In this document: positions 31,912 through 39,722 of the stretch, piece after piece
How positions within the stretch are numbered: position 1 is the first letter of the stretch
How the letters are laid out: each line of letters starts with the position of its first letter
NCBI RefSeq assembly: GCF_005862235.1
Contig: NZ_VCEK01000002.1
Coordinates: forward strand, 248,001 to 312,000
DNA from: Saccharomonospora piscinae
GTDB lineage: Bacteria; Actinomycetota; Actinomycetes; Mycobacteriales; Pseudonocardiaceae
Direction: 5' to 3'
Length of the DNA stretch: 64,000 nt
The notes under the pieces: model-generated
Told to the model about the DNA's origin: nothing
What the model saw: the letters and a program-made list of their open reading frames with translations, nothing else
Database searches by the model: none
Position numbers and translations under genes: made by a program

Positions 31912-32918
31912 CGCGCCACCGGCCTCGGCACCGCCGCCGCCCACAACGGCCGGGTCTCCAGCCCGAGCGAGCGCTTGAGGTCCAGGCGGCCCCGGCCTGC
32001 CGAGAGGCCCTTGCGCTGGGCGGCGACGACGTGCTCCATGAGCCGGGCGTAGGAGTCGAAGTAGAGGTGCTGCCTGCCTCCCTCCTGTCTGCTCCGCGCG
32101 GCCCAGTGCTGGTAGAGCGGCAGCTCGGCGTGGTCGAGCAGGTCGGCGAAGGCCAGCAGCCTGCCCTGGTCGTCGTGGTAGGTCAGCGTGTACACGTCGT
32201 CGCGCCGCACGAGCTCGTGCAGGTACCGCGCCGACACCGGCCCCCTGCTGTCGAACTTCGGCCTGCCCAGCCGCGCCCGATGCCGGTTGACCAGCTCGGC
32301 CAGCACCACGCCGTCGAGGTCGTCGCGGGCCGCCGCCAGCCGGACGACCACACCGGGGTCGCGGTCGATCTTGCGAACCTGCCCCCGCACGCTGTGCCTT
32401 CGACTTCGGGCCAGCGAGGTGATCCAGTCGTCCACGCTCGCGAACCGGTTCTCCAGCACTGACGTGCCGGTGGCCTCCCGCACCACGCGCCCGAGGCCCG
32501 ACACCAGCGTCACGGCGTCGGCGGGCAGGTAGCGGTAGAGCAGGCCCGCACAGCGCGGCCCGGCGAAGCGGCACAGTCGCCGTTCCAGCCGCCGCACCAG
32601 TCGCGCCCGCGTCTGGTGCTCGACGTGGTCGAGGAATGCCCAACCGGGGAAGCCGGACAGCCACGGATTGTGGATCTCCAGCAGCCGCACTCCGAGCGGC
32701 CCCCGTACCACGGTGGCGAGCATCGCGCCCACGATCCGGCCGTCCACCCGCGCCACGGCGAGCGCGGCGGAGTGCTGCGCGTGCCGCGACTCCACGCCGA
32801 GCAGGGCGTACTCCCACGGCGCGTGCAGCCGGGCCGCCCGCCGGAACTCCGCCCAGCCCGCGGGCTCGGCGTCGTGCCGGGGGTCGTGGACCGAGACGGC
32901 CGTGCTCACCGCGCTCAC
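31908..32918 (-). CDS. GNAT/FemAB-like acyltransferase, paralogue B
   Basis: 336 residues from a GTG that overlaps the stop of copy C (GTGA). Shared blocks with C and D: DPRHDAEPAGWAEFRRAA at the start, the ENRFASVDDWITSL segment near 170, VLAELVNRHRARLGRP near 215, TYHDDQGRLLAF near 255, YFDSYARLMEHVV near 295 and the ending LSAGRGRLDLKRSLGLETRP. No membrane segment or signal, so probably cytosolic. Acyl- or aminoacyl-transfer is inferred from fold-level resemblance only. Confidence 0.6.
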   Translation of the reverse strand: MSAVSTAVSVHDPRHDAEPAGWAEFRRAARLHAPWEYALLGVESRHAQHSAALAVARVDGRIVGAMLATVVRGPLGVRLLEIHNPWLSGFPGWAFLDHVEHQTRARLVRRLERRLCRFAGPRCAGLLYRYLPADAVTLVSGLGRVVREATGTSVLENRFASVDDWITSLARSRRHSVRGQVRKIDRDPGVVVRLAAARDDLDGVVLAELVNRHRARLGRPKFDSRGPVSARYLHELVRRDDVYTLTYHDDQGRLLAFADLLDHAELPLYQHWAARSRQEGGRQHLYFDSYARLMEHVVAAQRKGLSAGRGRLDLKRSLGLETRPLWAAAVPRPVAR

Positions 32919-34045
32919 CGGCCCAGCACCGGCCTCGGCACCGCGACCGACACCAGCGTTCGCGTGTCGAACCCGAGTGCGGCCTTGAGGTCCAGCAGGG
33001 TGCGACCGGCCGTCAGTTCCGGGCGGCCCCGCTCGACGAGATTCCCCACGCACCGGGCGTACGCGTCCACGGACAGGCGCGCGACACCGCCGCGCCCCGC
33101 CGGCAGGGCGGCCCAGTGGGGCATCGCCATGCCGCCCTCGCCGTCGATCAGCGTGTGGAAGCCGAGCAGTGTCCCGGTGCCGTTCCGGTACGTCCGGGTG
33201 GTCACCTCCGGCCGGCGCACGAGGGCGTCCAGGTAGGCGGTGGGCACGGGGCTTCGGGTGTCGAGGTGCAGGCCCGCGACCCTCGCCCGCTGACCCGAGC
33301 GCCAGGCACGCGCGTCCTGGCGTGCCCTGTGCTCGTTGAGCAACGCGGCGAGCTCCGCCGCGTCGAGGTCGGTGCGGCCTGCCCCCGCCGTAACGTCGAG
33401 CTCCGCGGCGACGGCCCGGCTCTCGCGCACCGCCTGCCGCACCGGAGGCCGCAGTGCCGCGATCCAGTCCTCGACCGAGTCGAACCGGTTGGCCAGCACG
33501 GTGGTCGGGTCGATCTCGCGGCGCGGCCGTCGCGGGCCCGACGCGGCTCCGGCGAGCCCGGTCGGCAGGGCGCGGTACACGACTCCCAGCAGGCCCACCC
33601 CGACGTGCTCGGCGAGCCGCCGTTCGAACAGCCGCAACAGCGCGCGCTGCTGCGCCTCGGGCACGTGGCCGCGGAACACCACGGCCGGATGGCCGGAGAA
33701 CCACGGCAGGTACACCTCGGCCCAGCACGGAGCGGGCGGTCGCCACCGCCGTGGCGGGCGTGGCGCGAACGCCTGACCGCGCGCGGGCCCGCACAGCATC
33801 GCCAGGCACGCGCCGAGCACCCGGCCGCCCTCCCGCACGACGGCCAGCACCGGTGGGTTGCGCGACAGCCACGCCTCCACCCGCAGCAGGGAGTAGTCCC
33901 ACATCGGGGCCGTGGCCGCACGCTTGCGGAACTTCGCCCAGCCGGACGGTTCGGGATCGACACGGGGATCGACGATCTCCACCGCCACGTCCTGTTCCGC
34001 CGGACCGGACCGCCGCGGCCCGACCGGCGTCGGCACCCGCGTCAT
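32915..34045 (-). CDS. GNAT/FemAB-like acyltransferase, paralogue C
   Basis: 376 residues; ATG overlaps the stop of copy D by four bases. It is longer than B because of a 20-residue N-terminal extension and insertions in the first half. It keeps the family blocks DPRVDPEPSGWAKFRKRA, YLPWFSGHPAVVFRGHVPEA, VLANRFDSVEDWIAAL, ELAALLNEHRARQ, TYRNGTGTLLGFHT and LTAGRTLLDLKAALGFDTR. Compared with B and D, its acidic HDD in the TYHDD block is RNG, which may mark a different donor. Function otherwise as for the other copies. Confidence 0.6.
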   Translation of the reverse strand: MTRVPTPVGPRRSGPAEQDVAVEIVDPRVDPEPSGWAKFRKRAATAPMWDYSLLRVEAWLSRNPPVLAVVREGGRVLGACLAMLCGPARGQAFAPRPPRRWRPPAPCWAEVYLPWFSGHPAVVFRGHVPEAQQRALLRLFERRLAEHVGVGLLGVVYRALPTGLAGAASGPRRPRREIDPTTVLANRFDSVEDWIAALRPPVRQAVRESRAVAAELDVTAGAGRTDLDAAELAALLNEHRARQDARAWRSGQRARVAGLHLDTRSPVPTAYLDALVRRPEVTTRTYRNGTGTLLGFHTLIDGEGGMAMPHWAALPAGRGGVARLSVDAYARCVGNLVERGRPELTAGRTLLDLKAALGFDTRTLVSVAVPRPVLGR

Positions 34046-35097
34046 CGGCCCATCACCGGCCTCGGCACGGCGACGCCGTAGACGGGCCTCGGCGCGAACC
34101 CGAGCGAACGCTTGACGTCGTGGGGACGGCGGCCCGCCGACAGCTCGGCCACGCCGGCGGAGACCATGTGGCGCACGGCCCGCGCGTAGCTGTCGAACAG
34201 CAGGTGCCGCACTCCGCCGTCGGCGGGCGGCAGCGCCGCCCAGTGCTGTTTCACCAGACATCGGGAGTTCTCGAGCATGGTGTTGAGCGCCAGCAGTCTG
34301 CCCTCGTCGTCGTGGTAGGTCAGCGTATGCACATCGGGCCTTTTCACGAAGCGGTGGAAGTACGAGCCCAGCAGCGGGCTCCGGGTCTCCAGTCTCGGCA
34401 CGCCGCGCTCGGCCCGGTGCCGGTTCACGAGTGCGGCGATCTCACGACCGTGCAGGTCGTCCCGCGCGGGCCCGCCCCGGATGACGAGCCGCGCGCTCGC
34501 CACCCGCCGCTCGACCTCCCGCAGCGACCGCCGGACACTGCTACGCCGCGACTTCGACAGCGAGCCCAGCCAGTCGTCCTCGCCGCCGAAGGTGTTGGCC
34601 AGCACCGACACGGTGTCGACCTGCCGCACCAGCCTGCCGCGCCCGGCGAGCGCCGCCGCGAGGGTGGTGTCGACCGCCCGGTAGAGCACCCCGAGCAACC
34701 GGGGTCCCAGCCGCGCCGCCAGCGCGCGCTCCACGCGGCGGAGCAGCTCCGCGGTACCCGGCTCGTCGACGTCCTCGGCGAAGGCCACGCCCGCGAACCC
34801 GGACAGCCACGGCTGGTACACCTCGGCCCACAGCGGCACCGGCGCCCCGCGACGCCGTGGCGGGGCGGCGTACGCCGGGCGCAGCCGGGGACGGCACACG
34901 AGCACCGTCGCTCCGGCCACGATCCGCGCGCCCTCGCGCACCACCAGCAACAGGGGCGGATTGCGCGCCGCCCACGACTCCAGCGCGAGCAGGTCGTAGT
35001 CCCACACCGCGGGCAGGCCACCCGCCGCCCGGAACCCGCTCCACCCGTGGGGCTCCGGTTCGGTGCGCGGATCGGCGATCTCGACCGACACCGTCAC
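34042..35097 (-). CDS. GNAT/FemAB-like acyltransferase, paralogue D
   Basis: 351 residues from a GTG that overlaps the stop of the upstream gene (GTGA). It shares with C the motifs VEIADPRTEPEPHGWSGFRA, VLVCRPRLRPAYAAPP, AEVYQPWLSGFAGVAF, VLANTFGGEDDWLGSL, IAALVNRHRAERGVP, TYHDDEGRLLAL and the ending VAVPRPVMGR. C and D are the closest pair, as if they arose by the latest duplication. Arg-rich stretches (RRSSVRRSLREVERR) suggest a basic groove for a phosphorylated or CoA/tRNA-like ligand; this is a guess. Confidence 0.6.
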   Translation of the reverse strand: MTVSVEIADPRTEPEPHGWSGFRAAGGLPAVWDYDLLALESWAARNPPLLLVVREGARIVAGATVLVCRPRLRPAYAAPPRRRGAPVPLWAEVYQPWLSGFAGVAFAEDVDEPGTAELLRRVERALAARLGPRLLGVLYRAVDTTLAAALAGRGRLVRQVDTVSVLANTFGGEDDWLGSLSKSRRSSVRRSLREVERRVASARLVIRGGPARDDLHGREIAALVNRHRAERGVPRLETRSPLLGSYFHRFVKRPDVHTLTYHDDEGRLLALNTMLENSRCLVKQHWAALPPADGGVRHLLFDSYARAVRHMVSAGVAELSAGRRPHDVKRSLGFAPRPVYGVAVPRPVMGR

Positions 35098-35909
35098 AGC
35101 GACACGACCGGGGTGCCGTGCCGGGGGCAGGATTCGACCGCTCCGCGCACCCCGCCCTCCACGAGCACGTCGACGAGCATGGGCGAGCGCTGGGTGAGCA
35201 GTGTCAGCGCCAGACCGCGCCGGGTGCGCCGGGCGTAGACACGCCGCCAGTCCAGATGCCAGCGCCCGCACTCGCGGAACGCGCCGACGTAGCCCAGCAG
35301 CGGATCGTGCAGAACCCCGTACGGGCCGGCGTCCACTTCGGACAAGGCACGGCGGGGTAGTCGGGCGATCCCGTGGACCGGCGAACCGGGCAACGCGGCG
35401 CAGAGCCGCGCGAGGTCCTTGTCACCGCCCACGGCCAGCACGGGACGGCCGCCGTGCAGCGCGGCCGCCAGCTCGGCACCCACACCCGTGTCGGGATCGG
35501 CCCCGAGCCGCTCGGGGTCCACCGTGCATCCCCGCAGGCCCCGTGGCAGGTCGGAGGGCGGCGGGGACGGCGGGGACACCGCCGCGTCCACCACGACCAC
35601 CAGGGTGCCCGGCAGCGGGCGCCTGGCCGAGCCCAGCACGTGTCCCAGCCCGCGCGCCGCGTCGACGCGGGTGTCACCGCCCGCCAGCGGAACCAGGTCG
35701 ACCACCGCGCGCCGCAGGTCGCGCGGTTCGGTGGCACCGTCGTCGGAGCCGGTCCGGCCCGGCACCACGGTGGGGTCCGTGCGCCCGTCGAGGGCCCATC
35801 GTTCGCGGTAGAAGGGCACGGTGTCGAACGCCGTACGCACCACCCTGCGGTACGCGCGACGCCACAGCGCGGCCACACTGCCAGCCAACATGGCGACGGA
35901 GTCTGCCAT
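35094..35909 (-). CDS. Short protein resembling a cut-down adenylate-forming (PaaK-like) enzyme
   Basis: 271 residues, first gene of the acyltransferase operon. The beginning (AYRRVVRTAFDTVPFYRERW) looks like the N-terminal helix of phenylacetate-CoA-ligase-type enzymes, and the end (VESCPRHGTPVV) resembles their C-terminal part. The central ATP-binding P-loop (Ser/Thr-Gly-rich) and the usual 400+ residues are absent. It may be a degenerate or repurposed relative that presents an acyl group to the transferases, or the resemblance may be accidental. ATG at 35909 has no good ribosome site; a Met seven residues in is possible. Confidence 0.4.
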   Translation of the reverse strand: MADSVAMLAGSVAALWRRAYRRVVRTAFDTVPFYRERWALDGRTDPTVVPGRTGSDDGATEPRDLRRAVVDLVPLAGGDTRVDAARGLGHVLGSARRPLPGTLVVVVDAAVSPPSPPPSDLPRGLRGCTVDPERLGADPDTGVGAELAAALHGGRPVLAVGGDKDLARLCAALPGSPVHGIARLPRRALSEVDAGPYGVLHDPLLGYVGAFRECGRWHLDWRRVYARRTRRGLALTLLTQRSPMLVDVLVEGGVRGAVESCPRHGTPVVSL

Positions 35910-36107
35910 CCGAGGACGCCGGAATCGTGCTTACCGACCGGAATCGTCCGAACAGTCCACGCCCGACGAAACGGTGTCTCGGCCGAACGGCGCAACTTCA
36001 CCGGGAACCTCTAGTCACCGTGCGGGGGGTGGGGCTTATAAACAGCCAACCTCGTTGGCCAGGGGCCGCGTGATCCGCGGTTGTCGAACAAGAACAGGGG
36101 AAAATCG

Positions 36108-36173
36108 ATGCGCGCCACGGCAGCACGAGCGCACCCGTCACCCGTCCCCGACGGCACGCGCTCTCGTTCATGA
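36108..36173 (+). CDS. 21-codon leader ORF coupled to the GT2 gene
   Basis: ATG at 36108 has a strong ribosome site (AGGGG seven bases upstream). The ORF encodes MRATAARAHPSPVPDGTRSRS, and its TGA overlaps the ATG of the glycosyltransferase gene (ATGA). The glycosyltransferase start has no ribosome site of its own, so ribosomes probably reach it by finishing this leader. It has no run of a single amino acid that would suggest classic attenuation. Confidence 0.55.
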   Translation: MRATAARAHPSPVPDGTRSRS

Positions 36174-37147
36174 GCGCGGCAGCCGTCCCGTATCCCGACC
36201 AGACCGGACTGACCGTCGTCATTCCCTGCTACAACGAGGTCGACAACCTCGCGCACTCCTACGCGGAGATCGTGGCCGAACTCGGCGAGTTCGACCTTGA
36301 ACTGATCTACGTGGACGACGGCAGCACCGACGGCAGTCTCGACGTCATCCGCGAGCTGGCCACCTCCGATCACCGGGTGCGGTATCTCTCCTTCACCCGC
36401 AATTTCGGGTTCGAGGCCGCCTTCTCGGCCGGGTACCGCTACGCGAGCAAGGCGTGGGTGCTGCACATCGACGCCGACCAGCAGTTTCCCGCCGCCGAGG
36501 CCCACAAGTTGATCGCCGCCGCGAAGGCGGGCTACGACGCCGTGTTCGGTGTTCGCACCAACCGCCAGGACCCGATGCTGCGGCGCTGGGGCACGGCGGC
36601 GTTCCACTTCCTCGGCCGCCGGGTGCTGCGCATCGAGATCCCGCGCGGTGCGACCGCGTTCCGGCTGGTGCGCAGCGAACTCGCGCGCCGCATCGTGGAC
36701 CTTCGGCTCGGCACGCCGTACTTCCTCGCGACGGTGCCCCGGTTGACCAACCGGTACACCACCGTGCCCGTGGCGCATCGTGCACGCGAGCGTGGTGAGT
36801 CCAAAGTGGGCATGAGTTTCCTCTCGTCGCACGCGATCGAGTTGTTCGTGGGATTCAGCCGCCGCCTGTCGACGGCCGCGTCGGTGGCGTGCCTGCTGGC
36901 GAGCGGCATCGCCGTGCTGCTCGGGGTGGCGGGTGCCACCGGGCTGCTCGGCGGCACCGCGTTGACCGCCACGCTGCTCGTCCTGCTGGCGGTGGCCCTC
37001 ACGGCGCTCTCGCTCACGGTGCGCTCGCTGGTCGTCGTGGGCGCGGGGCAGCCCCGCCCCCGGCAGTACTACGTCCGCGAAGCCAGCGTGGCCGTCGACG
37101 AGGCCGACCTTCTGCTGTGCACGTCACCGAACCGGGAAGCCGTATGA
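36170..37147 (+). CDS. GT2 glycosyltransferase, polyprenyl-phosphate sugar synthase type
   Basis: 325 residues. A GT-A domain (about 10-235) has TVVIPCYNEVDNL, LIYVDDGSTDGS and LHIDADQQFP (the DxD-type metal site), then RGATAFRLVRSEL and the amphipathic helix before two C-terminal membrane helices (about 240-265 and 270-292). That layout matches DPM1/ArnC/GtrB-like enzymes, which transfer a sugar from a nucleotide donor to polyprenyl phosphate on the cytosolic face. The usual 'DADLQDPP' is replaced by DADQQFPA, so the donor may differ. It is first in an operon with ATP-grasp, flippase-like and carbamoyltransferase genes. Confidence 0.88.
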   Translation: MSAAAVPYPDQTGLTVVIPCYNEVDNLAHSYAEIVAELGEFDLELIYVDDGSTDGSLDVIRELATSDHRVRYLSFTRNFGFEAAFSAGYRYASKAWVLHIDADQQFPAAEAHKLIAAAKAGYDAVFGVRTNRQDPMLRRWGTAAFHFLGRRVLRIEIPRGATAFRLVRSELARRIVDLRLGTPYFLATVPRLTNRYTTVPVAHRARERGESKVGMSFLSSHAIELFVGFSRRLSTAASVACLLASGIAVLLGVAGATGLLGGTALTATLLVLLAVALTALSLTVRSLVVVGAGQPRPRQYYVREASVAVDEADLLLCTSPNREAV

Positions 37148-38382
37148 GACGACGAACACTGGTCGTGCTCGGCGGCGCCGACGGCTCCGTCGGCGTCTAC
37201 CGCCGTGCCCGCGAACTGGGGTACCGCACCCTCTGCGTCGACGTCAGAGCCAACGCGCCCGGAGTGGCCATGGCCGACGAGTACCTCCAGCTCAGCGTCC
37301 GCGCCCCCGAGCGCATCGATGCGGCGTTGCGGTCCCGCACCGACATCGCCGGGGTGATCTGCCCGGCCAGCGACGTGGGCCTGCCCACGCAGGCGTGGCT
37401 GGCTCAGGCGTGGAAGCTGCCGTCGCCGCTGCCCACCGCTGCCGTGGAGGCGTCGGTGGACAAACCGGTCTTCCGGGCAGTGTGCGAGCGCGTTGGCGTT
37501 CCCACCTACCGCAGCGTCGCGGGTGTGTCCGGCGCCGAACTGGTGAAGGCCGCACGGCACATGCGCTTTCCCACCCTGGTCAAGCCCGTCGACTCGTCCG
37601 GAAGCCGGGGTGTCGTGTCGTGCGCCGATCCCGGCAAGCTGCGCACCGCGGTCGCGGAGTCGCTGACGTTCTCGCAGCGCGGCAGGGTCGTCGTCGAGGA
37701 GCACCTCGACGGCAGGCACCTGACGATCGAGGCGCTCATCGTGGACGGCGAGATCGCCTTCCACGCCGTCACCGAACGCACCATCACCCCGCCGCCGCTG
37801 TTCGTGACCACGGCCCACGTCACGCCCGCCGAGTTGCCGGAGCACACCGCCGAGGCGCTGCCCGGCATGCTCACGGCCGTCTGCGCGGAGCTGGGCTACC
37901 GCACCGGGCCGCTGACGTTCGACGCGGTACTCGGGCGGGACGGCGAGCTGTACCTCATCGAGATGGGCGCCCGCATGGGCGGCAACGGCATCGCGGAGGT
38001 GGTGGAGCACTGCTACGGCATCGACCTCATGGCCGCGACGATGTCGCTGGCCGTCGGTGACCGGCCCGCGCTGGCGGCCAAACCGCCCATGCCGACGCTG
38101 GTCCACATCCTCGCCTCCGACCGGACGGGCGTGCTCGCGGGCATCGACGGTATCGACGAGGTGCGCGCGATGCCCGAGGTGGCCGAGCTGCACCTGTTCG
38201 TCGAGGAGGGATCGCCGGTGCGCCCGTACGAGCAGGCTGGCTACAAACTCGGCTACGTCGTCCTCACGGCCGAGTCGGCCGGTCGACTGTGGACCGTGGA
38301 GAACGCGGTGCGGACCACGTTGAGGTTCCGGCTCGAACCCCAGGGAACCGGCGAACGGGACCTGGCGGTACCCCTGCCTTGA
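37144..38382 (+). CDS. ATP-grasp carboxylate-amine ligase-like protein
   Basis: 412 residues. A PreATP-grasp Rossmann-like domain opens the protein (VVLGGADGSVGVYRRARELG). The ATP-grasp core follows with FPTLVKPVDSSGSRGV near 145, VVVEEHLDG near 185 and the Mg-binding LIEMGARMGGNGI near 278. The C-terminal domain carries LHLFVEEGSPVRPYEQAGYK, as in CarB-like amino-acid ligases. Such enzymes join a carboxylate (often an amino acid) to an amine through an acyl phosphate. ATG overlaps the GT2 stop. No carrier protein is nearby, so a small-molecule or sugar amine acceptor is likely. Confidence 0.85.
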   Translation: MRRRTLVVLGGADGSVGVYRRARELGYRTLCVDVRANAPGVAMADEYLQLSVRAPERIDAALRSRTDIAGVICPASDVGLPTQAWLAQAWKLPSPLPTAAVEASVDKPVFRAVCERVGVPTYRSVAGVSGAELVKAARHMRFPTLVKPVDSSGSRGVVSCADPGKLRTAVAESLTFSQRGRVVVEEHLDGRHLTIEALIVDGEIAFHAVTERTITPPPLFVTTAHVTPAELPEHTAEALPGMLTAVCAELGYRTGPLTFDAVLGRDGELYLIEMGARMGGNGIAEVVEHCYGIDLMAATMSLAVGDRPALAAKPPMPTLVHILASDRTGVLAGIDGIDEVRAMPEVAELHLFVEEGSPVRPYEQAGYKLGYVVLTAESAGRLWTVENAVRTTLRFRLEPQGTGERDLAVPLP

Positions 38383-38390
38383 GTACCTCG

Positions 38391-39701
38391 ATGGGGGTGC
38401 CGCTGCGCCCGGTGATGCTCGTGCGGCTGCTTGCGGGCCGAGGGGCCTTCCGGATCACCGTGCAGCTCATGGCCGTGGCGCTGCTCGCGGCGTGGGGCAC
38501 CGCGACCTACGGCGACTTCGCCAACGCCTGGGGCGCCTGCACGTGGCTCGTGTTCGTGCCCACCGCCGCCGAGAAGGCGGCGCTGAAGATCCTGCCCCGC
38601 ACCCGGCTCACCACGGCGGAACTGGCGGCACTCGCGTTGCGGATCGCTGCCGCGCCGGTCGTGGTCCTCGCCGCCCTGCTGGTGGTCACCGTCCTGCTCG
38701 CTCCCGCGTCCACGGCGGCGCTGTACCTGGCCTCGGCGACCTGGGCGGGGTGTACGGGGCTGCTGATGACCGTCTCGGGCCTGCACCGGCTCCGTGGCAG
38801 GCCCGCCCTCGACGCGACGGCGTTCCTCGTCGCCGCCACCGTCGTCGCCGTGGTGACCGCCACGACGTGGCTCGCGGACTGGTCCCCGCACACCCACCTG
38901 CTCGTGCTCGTCGCCGCCGTCACCGTGGTGCTGATCAGCACGCTGGTCGCCCTGCCGGGCCGCTGGGTGCGGTCCCGGCCGTCCCGGCGGCGGCTGCGGC
39001 ACGCCTTCGTGCGCAGCACGGTGCTGCTGGGCCTCACGGAACTGCTCGACGCCGTCACGATGTCGGCGATCTTCCTGGTGCTGGCGCTCACGGGCCGGAT
39101 GGTGGACAGCGGCCCGTTCCACCTCGCGCTGCTCGCGTCGAGTCTGCTGTGCTCCTTCGCGCTCTACCACCTCAAACTCACGCAACCGGCCACCTCGCTG
39201 AGCCTGCGCGGCACCGGGGGCGCGGCCGGACGCGCCAGGGCGGCGCGGCTGCTGCGCGGCGCCGAACGCGCCGGAATCGCGTTCGGCCTCGCGCTGGCGC
39301 TCGCCCTGCTCGTTCCCGCGACCCGCGCCGCACTGGCGAGCGGCGGCGACGTGCCGCCAGAGCTGTCGGGTTACGTGGTGCTGACCGTGCTGGTCGTGGT
39401 GGAGATCGCGATGGCGATCGCGCTCATCTACGCGGGCTACCTGGTGGAGAACACCGACAGCCGGGTGCTGTCGCTCACCGCAGGCGCGGCGGCGGTGCGG
39501 CTGGCCGCCACGGTGGTCTGCGCGTTCGCCCTGACCCCCTCCCTCGGTGCGGCGGGCGGCTTCTGCGCGATCGTGCTCGGCCTCGGCGCGGAGGCCGCCG
39601 TCCTGCGCCGCCTCCTGCGCCGTGCCCACCCCGGCGACCGGCCACACCGCAACGTCCCGTCCCCAGTCCAGGCCCCGAAGGACCCCACCACCGGTAAGTA
39701 G
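38391..39701 (+). CDS. Polytopic membrane protein, Wzx/MATE-like flippase candidate
   Basis: 436 residues if the ATG at 38391 is used; a TTG at 38379 overlapping the ligase stop is the alternative. It has about 12 membrane helices in two bundles, spaced as in oligosaccharide flippases, including near 10-30, 32-52, 75-100, 105-130, 145-170, 180-200, 225-265, 310-330, 350-380 and 385-425. A basic loop with RSRPSRRRLRHAF sits in the middle. No sequence signature is strong enough to name it. Its place between lipid-linked-sugar synthesis and carbamoylation genes supports export of a lipid-linked product. Confidence 0.65.
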   Translation: MGVPLRPVMLVRLLAGRGAFRITVQLMAVALLAAWGTATYGDFANAWGACTWLVFVPTAAEKAALKILPRTRLTTAELAALALRIAAAPVVVLAALLVVTVLLAPASTAALYLASATWAGCTGLLMTVSGLHRLRGRPALDATAFLVAATVVAVVTATTWLADWSPHTHLLVLVAAVTVVLISTLVALPGRWVRSRPSRRRLRHAFVRSTVLLGLTELLDAVTMSAIFLVLALTGRMVDSGPFHLALLASSLLCSFALYHLKLTQPATSLSLRGTGGAAGRARAARLLRGAERAGIAFGLALALALLVPATRAALASGGDVPPELSGYVVLTVLVVVEIAMAIALIYAGYLVENTDSRVLSLTAGAAAVRLAATVVCAFALTPSLGAAGGFCAIVLGLGAEAAVLRRLLRRAHPGDRPHRNVPSPVQAPKDPTTGK

Positions 39702-39722
39702 CGAGACAAGTTGGAGCAGCCC

